Shown: positions 1-9,595, numbered from the stretch's first letter. The stretch: 64,000 nucleotides of DNA from Corynebacterium deserti GIMN1.010 (GCF_001277995.1 NZ_CP009220.1:1178001-1242000), one strand, 5' to 3'. Made by a program: numbers and translations. The notes: a model not told the origin generated them from the sequence alone.

Positions 1-735
1 GCTTATATTGCCGGTGATATTGCGTATGTGGCGGATAAGTTCTCCCGTGGACATAACCTCAACATTTACATGTTGGGTGCTGATCACCACGGCTACATTG
101 CGCGTTTGAAGGCTGCGGCAGCCGCACTAGGCTACAAGCCAGAAGGCGTGGAAGTCCTCATTGGTCAGATGGTCAATTTGCTTCGAGATGGCACCGCTGT
201 ACGAATGTCCAAGCGCGCCGGAACTGTTGTCACTCTCGATGACCTGGTTGAGGCTATCGGTATTGATGCTGCGCGCTACTCCCTGATCCGTTCCTCGGTG
301 GATTCCTCCCTGGACATTGATCTTGGCCTGTGGGAATCGCAGTCGTCTGACAACCCTGTGTACTACGTTCAGTACGGCCACGCGCGCCTGTGCTCGATCG
401 CACGCAAGGCAGAGACCGTTGGCGTCACCATTGACGGCGCTGATTTGTCGCTTCTTACCCATGATCGCGAAGGTGACCTCATCCGCACCCTGGGTGAGTT
501 CCCTGCAGTCGTGCGCGCAGCTGCTGACCTGCGGGAACCGCACCGCATTGCCCGTTATGCGGAAGAACTGGCTGGCACCTTCCACCGTTTCTACGATGCA
601 TGCCACATCCTGCCCAAGGCTGATGAAGAGATCGCTCCGATTCACTCGGCACGTCTTGCTCTTGCGGCAGCAACCCGCCAGACCCTTGCTAACGCGTTGC
701 GCCTCGTGGGCGTGTCCGCGCCGGAGAAAATGTAA
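1..735 (+). CDS. argS: Arginyl-tRNA synthetase, C-terminal part (5' end outside window)
   Basis: Class I aminoacyl-tRNA synthetase that charges tRNA-Arg in the cytoplasm. The reading frame is open from base 1, so only the last 244 residues are present. The segment [14 protein letters not shown] belongs to the catalytic fold, and VRMSKRAGT is the KMSKS-type loop that closes over ATP. The remainder is the helical anticodon-binding domain ending in a typical LRLVGV segment. The stop is followed after three bases by the lysA start, which fits the argS-lysA operon known from C. glutamicum. Identity is certain from motifs and context; nothing can be said of the promoter, which lies outside the window. 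Confidence 0.95.
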   Translation, partial: AYIAGDIAYVADKFSRGHNLNIYMLGADHHGYIARLKAAAAALGYKPEGVEVLIGQMVNLLRDGTAVRMSKRAGTVVTLDDLVEAIGIDAARYSLIRSSVDSSLDIDLGLWESQSSDNPVYYVQYGHARLCSIARKAETVGVTIDGADLSLLTHDREGDLIRTLGEFPAVVRAAADLREPHRIARYAEELAGTFHRFYDACHILPKADEEIAPIHSARLALAAATRQTLANALRLVGVSAPEKM

Positions 736-738
736 ATT

Positions 739-2091
739 ATGACTTCTGCTGAACAAACTTCTGCTGAACAATTCAATGACCTGCCAGCACACGTGTGGCC
801 ACGCAACGCTGTCCGCCAGGAAGATGGTGTGGTCACCGTCGCAGGTGTGCCTTTGCCAGATCTGGCAGAAGAATACGGCACCCCGCTGTTCGTTGTGGAT
901 GAGGATGATTTCCGATCCCGGTGTCGAGATATGGCCGTTGCATTCGGTGCCCCCGGAAACGTGCATTACGCATCCAAGGCGTTTTTAACCAAGACGATTG
1001 CTCGGTGGGTGGATGAGGAAGGCCTTGCGCTAGATATCGCGTCCCACAATGAGCTGGGGATCGCTCTCGCTGCTGGTTTCCCTGCAGGTCGTATCACCGC
1101 ACACGGCAACAACAAGGGCATTGAGTTCCTGCGTGCGCTTGTGCAAAACGGTGTCGGCCACGTAGTGCTGGACTCCGCGCAAGAGCTTGAGCTGCTCGAT
1201 TACGTTGCAGCTGGCGAAGGTAAAGTCCAGGATGTGCTCATCCGTGTCAAACCTGGCATTGAGGCTCACACCCACGAGTTCATCGCCACCAGCCACGAGG
1301 ATCAGAAGTTCGGCTTCTCCCTGGCATCTGGTTCTGCATTCGCTGCCGCTGAGGCCGCGCACAAGGCTGAGAACTTGAACTTGGTGGGCTTGCACTGCCA
1401 CGTAGGTTCCCAGGTGTTCGACGCGGAAGGCTTCAAGCTGGCTGCCGAGCGCGTACTTGGCTTGTACGCGCGCATCCACAGTGAGCTCGGACTGGCCTTG
1501 CCTGAGCTAGATCTTGGTGGCGGATACGGCATTGCTTATACCGCAGCAGAAGAGCCACTGAATGTTGCAAATGTTGCCACAGATCTCCTCACCGCCGTGG
1601 GCAAGATGGCAGCCGAGCTGGGCATCGACGCCCCGACCGTGCTGGTTGAGCCAGGGCGTGCGATCGCTGGCCCATCGACTGTCACCGTGTACGAGGTAGG
1701 CACCACCAAAGACGTGCACGTTGACGACGATTCCACCCGCCGCTACGTTGCTGTTGATGGCGGTATGTCCGACAACATTCGCCCAGCGCTCTACGGCTCT
1801 GAGTACGATGCCCGCGTGGTTTCTCGCTTTACCGAAGGCGATACGATTAGCACCCGCGTGGTGGGATCTCACTGCGAGTCCGGCGACATCTTGATCAGCA
1901 ACGAGGAATACCCATCCGACATCACCGCTGGTGATTTCCTCGCCTTGGCTGCCACCGGCGCGTACTGCTACGCGATGAGCTCACGCTACAACGCGTTCAC
2001 CCGCCCGGCGGTAGTCTCTGTGCGGGCAGGCAGCGCGCGCCTGATGTTGCGCCGCGAAACCCTCGAGGACATCTTGGCATTGGAGGCTTAA
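739..2091 (+). CDS. lysA: Diaminopimelate decarboxylase
   Basis: PLP enzyme that decarboxylates meso-diaminopimelate to L-lysine, the last step of lysine synthesis. The 450-residue length fits the family. The PLP lysine is about residue 80 in [12 protein letters not shown], the phosphate-binding glycine loop is GGGYGIAY, and HCESGDIL carries the active-site cysteine contributed across the dimer. The ATG lies three bases after argS, so translation is probably coupled. The N-terminus starts [11 protein letters not shown], encoded by two perfect 15-bp tandem copies (742-771), which looks like a recent local duplication ahead of the conserved [12 protein letters not shown] start of the fold. Confidence 0.97.
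   Translation: MTSAEQTSAEQFNDLPAHVWPRNAVRQEDGVVTVAGVPLPDLAEEYGTPLFVVDEDDFRSRCRDMAVAFGAPGNVHYASKAFLTKTIARWVDEEGLALDIASHNELGIALAAGFPAGRITAHGNNKGIEFLRALVQNGVGHVVLDSAQELELLDYVAAGEGKVQDVLIRVKPGIEAHTHEFIATSHEDQKFGFSLASGSAFAAAEAAHKAENLNLVGLHCHVGSQVFDAEGFKLAAERVLGLYARIHSELGLALPELDLGGGYGIAYTAAEEPLNVANVATDLLTAVGKMAAELGIDAPTVLVEPGRAIAGPSTVTVYEVGTTKDVHVDDDSTRRYVAVDGGMSDNIRPALYGSEYDARVVSRFTEGDTISTRVVGSHCESGDILISNEEYPSDITAGDFLALAATGAYCYAMSSRYNAFTRPAVVSVRAGSARLMLRRETLEDILALEA
742..771 (+). repeat. 15-bp perfect tandem duplication at the lysA 5' end
   Basis: ACTTCTGCTGAACAA occurs twice head to tail directly after the start codon and adds the residues TSAEQ once more. The reading frame is kept, so it should be neutral for the enzyme. 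Confidence 0.9.
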
Positions 2092-2118
2092 GTTAAAAGC
2101 ATTAAAAGCTTTAAAAAC

Positions 2119-2856
2119 TTAAGAGCTTAACGACGCCCCCTTACGCACCTGCATCGTCTCATTGAATCGCGATGCAGGTGTGATTGCGTTGGCCTCCATT
2201 GCACCGTAGGTGCCGGAGGCTTCCGAAAGGCAACCGTCGTAAATTCTGCTCATGCTCACGTGTGCCACACGGTAGTGATCAAAGATGACGTTGAAGATAT
2301 TCGTGGCCTTGGGGGACACCGGAGCGAGGTAGGGGAAAGCCATGTTCACATCAGAGATCATGGTAATTAAATACTCTTGGTATTCTTTGGCGTTTTGAGC
2401 ACTCGCCTTGGAATGAACCTCAGTGCCGTTGTAGTGGGAAAGTGGCTGCGTTTGGAAGCGGTAGGCCTCGCCGATTTCGAAGCTGATTTCTTCTAGCTCA
2501 GCGACACTCATACCGTTGGCTTCAGCCTCAGCGATGACACGGTAGGTGGCGTCAACTGAGGCGGGATTATCTGGGCTAGACGAGCTGGCGGTGCGGGAGT
2601 AATCAATGTAGCCGTCAATATCGCCTACTACGGCGGGAAGTTCTCTGATTAGGGCTGCTTTGATGTCGGATTCTATAGCTCGGCCAAAGCGTTGATAATC
2701 AGTCACGTCTGTCTGGGTAAACGTCACCGTGCAGTAGTTTTCATCTGCCTGAATCGTTACAGCATGTGCAGTCGGAAGGATGCTGAGAGCTGACGAACAG
2801 TAAATTGCCAGGATTGCGCTGAGGGTGGCCGCTGGGAGAGTCTTGTGAAGTTTCAC
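2119..2856 (-). CDS. Secreted protein of unknown function, related to the next gene
   Basis: I do not recognise a named family. I chose the GTG at 2856 because an AAAGGA ribosome site lies eight bases upstream; the longer frame to 2967 has no such site and would bury the signal peptide. The 245-residue product begins with a basic stretch, a hydrophobic segment and a likely cleavage after THA (about residue 30), so it is probably exported. The mature part starts with a CTVTF motif and has a second cysteine near the C-terminus (IYDGCLSEASGTYGAME). The same layout, cysteine near each end with C-T-V/I-T-F at the first, occurs in the gene at 3222-3926, so the two look like diverged tandem duplicates with one possible disulfide. 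Both lie against the direction of the flanking lysine and threonine genes. Confidence 0.75.
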   Translation of the reverse strand: MKLHKTLPAATLSAILAIYCSSALSILPTAHAVTIQADENYCTVTFTQTDVTDYQRFGRAIESDIKAALIRELPAVVGDIDGYIDYSRTASSSSPDNPASVDATYRVIAEAEANGMSVAELEEISFEIGEAYRFQTQPLSHYNGTEVHSKASAQNAKEYQEYLITMISDVNMAFPYLAPVSPKATNIFNVIFDHYRVAHVSMSRIYDGCLSEASGTYGAMEANAITPASRFNETMQVRKGASLSS

Positions 2857-3221
2857 GACTATCGTCCTTTTCGTGAAAGATGGGCAGGAAGTTTGTTGTT
2901 GGAAGTTCGATTGTGAAGTGATGTTGAAACAAACAGTTGGAACTAACAAAGTCCTGCAAATGACCACTTGAGGACTGCCCCGTCAGATCAGCTGATCTGG
3001 AGCAGTTTCTCCGGCGGGGCCAAAGCGCTTAGATAGAATTTTAAGTGACGCAATTCTCGTAGGTAGGCAAAACTACAAAGTAATTTCTCAGCTCCCCCTT
3101 AAGGGGGAGGTTTATAGTGTAGGGATTTCCTTAGAAATTGTTGAACACTTGGCAGAGTTCTAACCTGGGCTAAGGGGTGGCAACCTGAAAATGCCGAGCA
3201 AATTAAGTTAGCTCTTAGGCT
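2857..3221. other. Intergenic region with two perfect palindromes
   Basis: No gene is supported here. It holds CAGATCAGCTGATCTG (2984-2999), framed by GCCCCG (2977-2982) and CGGGGC (3015-3020), and an 18-bp palindrome CTCCCCCTTAAGGGGGAG (3092-3109). The second lies downstream of the minus-strand gene at 3222-3926 and could end its transcript, although no T-tract follows. The first could be an operator or the hairpin end of a decayed mobile element; neither can be decided from sequence alone. Confidence 0.6.
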
Positions 3222-3926
3222 CTAGCTACTGCCAAAACTTGAACCGCCACCCGTTAGTTCCGAGGGGGTAGGAGTCTCTGCAATAAAGAATGTTCCGGAG
3301 CGGCCGTCGATGCACGCTTGATACGGGGTGGCCAAACGGTAAAGGGCATTCGCTATCGCCTCCATGCGAGGTTCCATGATGCGACGTTTTGCATCGGAAT
3401 CCATCGTCGTGGAAATCTCTTGGGTGGGGTAGAACCCCTGCAAGCGTTTTACTTGCACATTCGCTTGGCCTTTGTTGATGGTTCGTTGACCAATGAGCTC
3501 TTGCGCATCGGTGGAAAACCATACACCAAAGTAGTTGTCCCACACTGCTGCATAAAGGAGATAATCAAGGTCAGGGCGGTAAAATTTCGACTCAGCCGCG
3601 AGGTTGAGGTACGCCTCATAGGTTGCCCATGATTGCGCATCTAGTTCAGCTGGGTGATACCTGGAATCCTCGATCATCATGTCAGTGAGGGCCTGCACCA
3701 GCGCGTCGAAATCATTGCCAAGGGTTGGAAGTGCCTGCTTGATGCGTTCTGTAGTAGATGTTTCTGCCGCATATTGTGCATCCAACGCCTCAATTTCATC
3801 TGCGTAGAACGTGATGGTGCACCGGTTCGTGGTGACACTGACATCAGCGGCAAAGGCCTGGATTGGTTGAACCGCCATGAGTGCAGGGATCAACGCTGCG
3901 AGAGCGACGATAGAACGTTTTCTCAT
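3222..3926 (-). CDS. Secreted protein of unknown function, paralogue of the 2119-2856 gene
   Basis: A 234-residue product with a clear Sec signal peptide (MRKRSIVALAALIPALMA... with cleavage likely after AFA, about residue 27). The mature chain begins with NRCTITF and has a second cysteine in PYQACIDGRSGTFF, matching the arrangement in the neighbouring secreted protein. The middle is helical and rich in Ala and Tyr. A GGAAGAG site precedes the ATG. I know of no function. The pair could be structural wall proteins or binding proteins; the weak sequence similarity and shared cysteine spacing suggest an old tandem duplication. Confidence 0.78.
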   Translation of the reverse strand: MRKRSIVALAALIPALMAVQPIQAFAADVSVTTNRCTITFYADEIEALDAQYAAETSTTERIKQALPTLGNDFDALVQALTDMMIEDSRYHPAELDAQSWATYEAYLNLAAESKFYRPDLDYLLYAAVWDNYFGVWFSTDAQELIGQRTINKGQANVQVKRLQGFYPTQEISTTMDSDAKRRIMEPRMEAIANALYRLATPYQACIDGRSGTFFIAETPTPSELTGGGSSFGSS

Positions 3927-4295
3927 GGTGGCTCTTCCTTCAACGATTAAAAGTAGCTGAGGTAATCTTAGGAACTTCTTCCATCTTAGGCGGGACTAGG
4001 CAATTCGCACGATAGGAGATAAATTCCCGCGGTTTTCGAAGGCTTCGGGATGTGTTGGTTGCGCATACGTGATCAGTGGATGAATGGAACGTCCCACACA
4101 TCGCACAAAAATGGACAGCTTGGTCTATAGTGGCCTAGTACCCTTTTTGTTTTGAACACCCGGTAGGGTGTAAGAAACAAGATAAATAACACTACTAAGT
4201 CCCACCCTGTGAAACGAGTGCCTAAAATTCGGCATGTAGCAGCTCAGGGTTGGGGTGGCTCGTTACAGCTTGACCGCGAAACTTTTTGGAGAATC
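3927..4295 (+). promoter_or_regulatory. hom-thrB upstream region with candidate promoters
   Basis: The region between the divergent secreted-protein gene and hom. A good -10-like TATAGT is at 4126-4131, and a second, weaker A/T-rich element lies at about 4182-4200, closer to the gene. The frame of hom stays open upstream to a GTG at 4209 but without a ribosome site. hom-thrB of C. glutamicum is repressed by methionine and attenuated by threonine-related signals; I see no clear leader peptide here. Confidence 0.4.
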
Positions 4296-5633
4296 ATGAC
4301 CTCAGCATCAGCCCCAAGCTTCAACCCAGGCAAGGGTGCCGGCTCAGCAGTCGGAATTGCCCTTCTTGGATTCGGTACCGTCGGCTCTGAGGTGATGCGC
4401 CTGATGACTGAGTACGGTGATGAGTTGGCGCACCGCATTGGTGGACCGCTGGAGGTTCGAGGCATTGCGGTTTCTGATGCATCCAAGCCCCGTGAGGGCG
4501 TACCAGCGGAGCTGTTGACCGAGGACGCGTTTTCCCTTATTGAGCGCGAGGACGTTGACATCGTCGTCGAGGTCATCGGTGGCATTGATTACCCACGCCA
4601 GGTTGTCCTCGCCGCACTAAAGGCAGGCAAGTCTGTCGTTACCGCTAACAAAGCTCTCGTTGCAGCGCACTCTGCTGAGCTCGCGGATGCTGCTGAGGAA
4701 GCAAACGTTGATCTGTACTTCGAAGCAGCCGTCGCAGCAGCTATCCCTGTTGTCGGTCCTCTGCGTCGTTCCCTTGCTGGCGACCAGATCCAGTCTGTCA
4801 TGGGCATTGTCAACGGCACCACCAACTTCATCCTTGATGCAATGGATTCCACCGGCGCAGGCTACGACGAGTCTCTCGCCGAGGCCACCCGCCTGGGCTA
4901 TGCAGAGGCAGATCCAACCGCTGACGTTGAGGGCCACGACGCCGCATCCAAGGCAGCCATCCTGGCTTCCCTGGCTTTCCACACCCGCGTTACTGCTGAT
5001 GACGTGTACTGCGAAGGCATCACCAACATCAGTGCTGCAGACATTGAGGCCGCAAAGCAGGCTGGTCACACCATTAAGTTGCTCGCGATTTGTGAAAAGA
5101 TCACCAATAAGGAAGGTAACCAGGCCATTTCCGCTCGAGTACACCCCACCTTGCTGCCTGTATCCCACCCACTGGCATCGGTGAACAAGTCCTTCAACGC
5201 CATCTTCGTCGAAGCTGAGGCTGCTGGCCGGCTCATGTTCTACGGCAATGGAGCAGGTGGAGCCCCTACCGCATCAGCAGTGCTTGGCGACGTCGTCGGC
5301 GCTGCACGCAACAAGGTTCACGGCGGCCGTGCGCCAGGCGAGTCCACCTACGCCAACCTGCCCATCGCTGACTTCGGTGACACCCCAACCCGCTACCACC
5401 TGGACATGGAAGTGGAAGACCGCGTGGGCGTCCTCGCCGAGTTGGCTAACCTCTTTGCAGAGCAGGGAATTTCACTGCGTACAATCCGTCAGGAAGAGCG
5501 CGAGGATAATGCACGTCTTATCGTCGTTACTCACTCCGCATTGGAATCTGATCTTTCCCGCACGGTTGAACTGCTGAAGCAACGCCCAGTGGTTAAGGCA
5601 GTCAACAGCGTGATCCGCCTCGAAAGGGACTAG
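4296..5633 (+). CDS. hom: Homoserine dehydrogenase
   Basis: Reduces aspartate semialdehyde to homoserine with NAD(P)H, the branch point to threonine, isoleucine and methionine. The ATG at 4296 (MTSASAPSF...) is preceded by TTTGGAGAATC; the longer frame from 4209 adds 29 residues with no family support. The 445-residue length fits. The Rossmann motif GFGTVG is near residue 26, the catalytic centre includes the [15 protein letters not shown] region, and a C-terminal ACT domain (from [18 protein letters not shown]) carries the allosteric threonine site. The ACT domain looks intact, so the enzyme should be feedback-inhibited. thrB follows after ten bases in the same operon. Confidence 0.97.
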   Translation: MTSASAPSFNPGKGAGSAVGIALLGFGTVGSEVMRLMTEYGDELAHRIGGPLEVRGIAVSDASKPREGVPAELLTEDAFSLIEREDVDIVVEVIGGIDYPRQVVLAALKAGKSVVTANKALVAAHSAELADAAEEANVDLYFEAAVAAAIPVVGPLRRSLAGDQIQSVMGIVNGTTNFILDAMDSTGAGYDESLAEATRLGYAEADPTADVEGHDAASKAAILASLAFHTRVTADDVYCEGITNISAADIEAAKQAGHTIKLLAICEKITNKEGNQAISARVHPTLLPVSHPLASVNKSFNAIFVEAEAAGRLMFYGNGAGGAPTASAVLGDVVGAARNKVHGGRAPGESTYANLPIADFGDTPTRYHLDMEVEDRVGVLAELANLFAEQGISLRTIRQEEREDNARLIVVTHSALESDLSRTVELLKQRPVVKAVNSVIRLERD

Positions 5634-5643
5634 TTTTACTGAT

Positions 5644-6573
5644 ATGGCCATTGAACTCAACGTCGGACGAAAAGTCACCGTCACCGTACCGGGATCGTCA
5701 GCAAACCTCGGACCAGGCTTTGACACTTTGGGGCTTGCCTTGTCGGTGTATGACACCGTAGAGGTCGAAATTATCCCATCAGGCCTTGAAGTCGAGGTTT
5801 TCGGAGAGGGCCAAGGCGAGGTTCCCCTTGATGGCTCTCACCTGGTGGTGAAGGCAATTCGTGCAGGTCTTAAGGCTGCCGACGCTGAGGTGCCAGGCCT
5901 TCGAGTGGTCTGCCACAACAACATTCCGCAATCGCGTGGTTTGGGATCATCCGCAGCTGCTGCAGTTGCCGGTGTGTCTGCTGCCAATGGTCTTGCAGAT
6001 TTCCCGCTGTCACAGGAACAGGTTGTTCAGCTGTCCTCCGCTTTTGAAGGACACCCCGACAACGCTGCGGCATCCGTGCTGGGCGGGGCAGTGGTGTCAT
6101 GGACAACACTGTCTGTCGATGGCCGCAGCCAACCAAAGTACGCAGCCGTACCGCTGAAGGTAAACAAGGACATCCGTGCGACCGCACTCGTCCCCGATTT
6201 CCACGCATCCACCGAAGCTGTGCGACGGGTCCTCCCCACTGAGGTAACGCATATCGACGCGCGGTTCAACGTTTCCCGCGTCGCCGTGATGATTGTTGCA
6301 CTGCAGGAACGTCCAGACCTTCTCTGGGAAGGCACGCGCGACCGTCTCCACCAGCCGTACCGTGCAGAAGTGTTGCCTGTCACCACGGAATGGGTGAACC
6401 GTCTGCGCAACCGTGGACACGCAGCCTACCTGTCAGGCGCAGGTCCAACCGCCATGGTGCTATCCACCGAGCCGATCCCAGACAAGGTCTTGGAAGACGC
6501 CCGCGAATCCGGCATCAAGGTGCTGGAACTAGAAATCGCAGGCCCCGTGAAGGTGGAAGTTAACCAGCCGTAA
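5644..6573 (+). CDS. thrB: Homoserine kinase
   Basis: GHMP-family kinase that phosphorylates homoserine with ATP for threonine synthesis. The 309-residue protein shows [19 protein letters not shown] at the N-terminus and the GHMP glycine loop [14 protein letters not shown] at about residues 98-111, then the C-terminal [10 protein letters not shown] motif. It is the second gene of the hom operon; its stop lies only one base from the convergent arnR stop, so the two transcripts must overlap at their ends unless terminated inside coding sequence. Confidence 0.97.
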   Translation: MAIELNVGRKVTVTVPGSSANLGPGFDTLGLALSVYDTVEVEIIPSGLEVEVFGEGQGEVPLDGSHLVVKAIRAGLKAADAEVPGLRVVCHNNIPQSRGLGSSAAAAVAGVSAANGLADFPLSQEQVVQLSSAFEGHPDNAAASVLGGAVVSWTTLSVDGRSQPKYAAVPLKVNKDIRATALVPDFHASTEAVRRVLPTEVTHIDARFNVSRVAVMIVALQERPDLLWEGTRDRLHQPYRAEVLPVTTEWVNRLRNRGHAAYLSGAGPTAMVLSTEPIPDKVLEDARESGIKVLELEIAGPVKVEVNQP

Positions 6574-6574
6574 A

Positions 6575-7285
6575 CTAGCTGGCCAGGACATGCACCTTGC
6601 ACGTGCCGGGTGCATTAAATGGCTTCAATTCCAAGGAAATCTGTCCTGCATCGCCGAGGCTTTCCTGGATAAATCCTTCGTGGATGGCACACACAAAGGT
6701 GGACGGGCGCTTATCACCCACGATAAAAGGGCAGCTATTGAGAGATATATCTGCCCCTTCTTTGTCAGTGGCGACGCTCGCTGATTCCGTTGGATCAAAT
6801 CCCATTTCGCGAAGGCGACTAAGAAGGGGGCTGAGGGCGTCGTCAAGCTGCGCCCATTCCTTATTTTCAATGCCCATGACATGTGCCCATTGAGTGCCAA
6901 TCGCCTGAGCTTTCGCGCGCATCTCGGGGTCTTTCATCGCGTCATCGTCAAGATCACCGAGCATCGTCGCCATGAGCTCAATAAGCGTGATGTATTCCTG
7001 TGCCACTGCGCGGTTGTCAGGGACGCGCGTGTGAAAAATCAACGACGGGCGGCCGCGGCCTTTCGCTGGTGCGGTGACTACCCGGATCGCTTCCTTGGCA
7101 ACTAATTCTTCTAAGTGGCCGCGAGCAGTATTAACGTGCATATCCAGCTTCGCGGCGATTTCTGCAGCTTTTGCGCCTTCGGGAAAAGTTTGGAGCACAT
7201 CGAGAACCTCGCGCTGCTTGGGGCTGAGCTTGTAGGACTCAGCAAAGAGGTCGGTCGCCGCGGTGGGGGCGGATTGTGCGTTCAC
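6575..7285 (-). CDS. arnR: Winged-helix regulator ArnR (Fe-S type) without its nar operon
   Basis: In C. glutamicum ArnR represses the respiratory nitrate reductase operon narKGHJI and the flavohaemoglobin gene hmp, and binds a redox- and NO-sensitive 4Fe-4S cluster. I use the GTG at 7285 (AGAGAG upstream) giving 236 residues; the longer frame to 7318 has no ribosome site. An N-terminal helix-turn-helix lies at about residues 17-62 (SPKQREVLDVLQ...AAEIAAKLDMHVNTARGHLEEL). The C-terminal part has three cysteines with a histidine in the SCPF...VCAIH...GTCK layout, as in SufR-like cluster proteins. The nar genes that precede arnR in C. glutamicum are absent; the upstream neighbour is the phosphatase gene ending at 7481. 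Confidence 0.85.
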   Translation of the reverse strand: MNAQSAPTAATDLFAESYKLSPKQREVLDVLQTFPEGAKAAEIAAKLDMHVNTARGHLEELVAKEAIRVVTAPAKGRGRPSLIFHTRVPDNRAVAQEYITLIELMATMLGDLDDDAMKDPEMRAKAQAIGTQWAHVMGIENKEWAQLDDALSPLLSRLREMGFDPTESASVATDKEGADISLNSCPFIVGDKRPSTFVCAIHEGFIQESLGDAGQISLELKPFNAPGTCKVHVLAS

Positions 7286-7418
7286 GTCACACTCTCTTAA
7301 AAACATGAGCACAAGCAAGCATGCTCAAAATTGATAGACTGATAGAAATTCGATTTTGTGTAAATCTTAACATGTTATGTACCTAAAAAGCCTAATTAAT
7401 GGAAATCCTCACACACAT

Positions 7419-7460
7419 AAAAAAGCCCTCTTACCAGCGTTTTACTGCAGGGAAGAGGGT
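7419..7460 (-). terminator. Terminator of the phosphatase gene
   Basis: On the minus strand a CCCTCTT / AAGAGGG stem with a loop of about 20 bases is followed by CTTTTTT. It separates the phosphatase gene from arnR. Confidence 0.8.
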
Positions 7461-7480
7461 AGAATGCGCATTTCTGCGTT

Positions 7481-9391
7481 TTAAATGTTGAGGAAATTCT
7501 TAACAACTGGTGGAAGTCCGAACTGATTGATAGCGCCAAGAATCAGCGCCGCGATCCCGCCCAGGGATGCAAGGATAGCCAGGATGCTACCTGCGGAGGA
7601 ACCGGTGCTGGATCCGGTGGTGTCCTCATTGCTGCCGTCAGTAGCAGTGGTGAGCACGACAGCTCCGTTGACGTAAGAAGCCGTGACATTGGATGAGCCG
7701 TCGACGATGATCTCATCGAATTCGCCTGAGATGTTTCCCGCCTTAAGGACGGTCACGCCAGCGGTGAAGTCAGAACCTGCGGGCAGGGAAACGTGGAGGG
7801 CACCATCCAACACCGCTGCACCTTCGATAGTGACTGGCTGCTCAAGCTTGAGAGTTGCCTGGTCGGACACGGTAAGGTCACCGGTGCCCAATGCGTCCGC
7901 GGTTGCTGCGACAAGGGTTCCGCCGGTAATCGTGGTGCCACCGGTGTAGGAGTTGTCACCGGACAAGGTGAGCTCGCCAGAGCCGTTCTTGGTCAGTGAT
8001 CCGGCACCCTCGATGTCGTTTTGCCAATTGTCGGCTGCGGAGAAGCCGCCATCCTCGGCGTTCATCGTGACACCAACATTGGTGTCAAAGGCGCTGTAAC
8101 CAGCTTGAGCTGCGTAAAGGTTGAGACGACCCCAGCCTTCTTCATCATCAAGTGGTGGGAATCCGGACTCGAGACCAGTGGAGTGAAGTACCCAGCGGCG
8201 CTGCTCATCGTTGAGGTAAGGCAGACGGGTTTCTAGGAGTGCTTCCGCCCCCTTTGGAACGCGCATCTCTTCGGTGGTGTCGCCTGTTTGCTCAAAACCG
8301 AATGTGAGGAAGTCAGTGTACTCAGCGAGTTGGGCATCGAAGTCGCGGTCGTTGGCAGTGATGTCGCTCTGGTCGGAGATCCACAGTTGGGCGTCGTCAA
8401 ACGCTTGTTCTTTTACGGCGTCGAGTGCTGGATCGCTGAGCGCACCGGCTGTGATCGCGGTGGACAGAATGCGGCCACCGATGACATCGAGTGGTGAGTG
8501 CATGCCCAACTGAATGCGGCTTGTTCCGATTTCGGCTGCAGTCATGAGCAGTTCGTCGTATTGCTGTGGGAATGCGTATGCCAGGCCGTTGGTGGCCATG
8601 CCGCCAGCGGAGGTGTGTCCGGAAGGGAAGCCACCATCGGTGGAGGCAACGGATTCGTCTTTGCGCAGTGGGTATGCGTAATCAGGCATGTCCACGCCAT
8701 CGCCCCAGACCTCAGGTTCGATGGAATCAGTCCAGCGGTAGGGGCGTGGGTATTGGTAGAAGGCTTTGGCGTTGTTGCTGGTGGCGGAGTGGTTGCGGAT
8801 CGCACCGATGAGGTCAACGGTGGATCCAAGTTCTCCACCGGATTCAGCCCAGTTGCCGTTGGCGTTTCCGCCGTCGTCATATTTGACAGTACTGGCGTCA
8901 GCAGGGACTTCATCGGGGATGGTGGTGCCAATTTGTGCGGTTTCGCGGTAACGCTCGGCGTACGCGCCAAGACCGTCGGTGGCGGTGTAGTTTTGGTTGC
9001 GACGATCGATCACGTATGCGCGCTGCTGCTCAGCATCGGTGGCCTGTTCAGAGATGGTGACCGACTGTGCGATGTTGGAATCCAAGACAGTGGCATCGAC
9101 CTTGGTTCCGGTGTTCCACTCGGCGCCTGGGGTCCAAAGGGTGAGCATCTCGTCGAGCACGCCAACGGCGGCGTTGCTCGATGGATTCAGATCGGAGGAG
9201 ACATTGGTGTCCCAAACGTCGACGTAATAGCCGTAGCTTGCGGCGTGTGGAGCGATGGCGGAGGCGTCAAGTAGTCCTGCAGTCTGGGCGGATGCAAGGG
9301 GTGTTGCTGGAACGGTGAGGATTGTCGCAGCAAGTGTGGTGCACAGGATGAGTCCGACGGGGCGGGCGGACGTTGATGTGGTGGTACGCAT
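7481..9391 (-). CDS. Secreted acid phosphatase (PAP2 family) with PATR repeat and C-terminal membrane anchor
   Basis: A 636-residue exported protein with an N-terminal signal peptide (cleavage near ASA, residue 35). All three PAP2 signature motifs are intact: K-x6-RP at residues 209-217 (KAFYQYPRP), PSGH at 256-259, and SR-x5-H-x3-D at 291-302, so it should be an active vanadate-sensitive type phosphatase using a histidine nucleophile. After the catalytic domain there is one autotransporter-type beta-helix repeat (GSGELTLSGDNSYTGGTTITG, about 469-489), a Ser/Gly/Thr linker and a C-terminal hydrophobic segment (about 608-630) that could hold it in the envelope. The substrate is unknown. PATR repeats are usual in Gram-negative autotransporters, so their presence here is unusual. 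Confidence 0.88.
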   Translation of the reverse strand: MRTTTSTSARPVGLILCTTLAATILTVPATPLASAQTAGLLDASAIAPHAASYGYYVDVWDTNVSSDLNPSSNAAVGVLDEMLTLWTPGAEWNTGTKVDATVLDSNIAQSVTISEQATDAEQQRAYVIDRRNQNYTATDGLGAYAERYRETAQIGTTIPDEVPADASTVKYDDGGNANGNWAESGGELGSTVDLIGAIRNHSATSNNAKAFYQYPRPYRWTDSIEPEVWGDGVDMPDYAYPLRKDESVASTDGGFPSGHTSAGGMATNGLAYAFPQQYDELLMTAAEIGTSRIQLGMHSPLDVIGGRILSTAITAGALSDPALDAVKEQAFDDAQLWISDQSDITANDRDFDAQLAEYTDFLTFGFEQTGDTTEEMRVPKGAEALLETRLPYLNDEQRRWVLHSTGLESGFPPLDDEEGWGRLNLYAAQAGYSAFDTNVGVTMNAEDGGFSAADNWQNDIEGAGSLTKNGSGELTLSGDNSYTGGTTITGGTLVAATADALGTGDLTVSDQATLKLEQPVTIEGAAVLDGALHVSLPAGSDFTAGVTVLKAGNISGEFDEIIVDGSSNVTASYVNGAVVLTTATDGSNEDTTGSSTGSSAGSILAILASLGGIAALILGAINQFGLPPVVKNFLNI

Positions 9392-9554
9392 GGTGTCTTT
9401 CTTTACAGGTAGTGCCGCTGTGCATATTCAGTTTTCACATGTGGTGGCAAGTGGCGTGTTAACGGGAGCGCAGGTGAGGTTAGGCTTGTTAGGTTGCCCT
9501 GTGGTTAACATTGCAAATATTGTTAATTAACTTGCCAAGTATTACACAGCATGG

Positions 9555-9587
9555 AAAAAGACCGCACACAGAATGTGCGGTCTTTTT
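9555..9587 (-). terminator. Bidirectional-looking terminator after the CNNM-like operon
   Basis: AAAAAGACCGCACA, a short loop and TGTGCGGTCTTTTT form a near-perfect stem flanked by A- and T-tracts. It lies nine bases after the end of the minus-strand gene at 9596-10612. Confidence 0.92.
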
Positions 9588-9595
9588 ACAGGACG

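Noticed and set aside
2971..3020. Insertion-sequence terminus (IS3-like TGGACTGCCCC end)
   Set aside because: Only one end-like motif is seen, with no partner repeat, target duplication or transposase remnant.
8498..9274. Open frame of 258 codons on the plus strand
   Set aside because: It is antisense to the phosphatase gene, whose motifs, signal peptide and terminator are clear; the frame is a by-product of codon bias.
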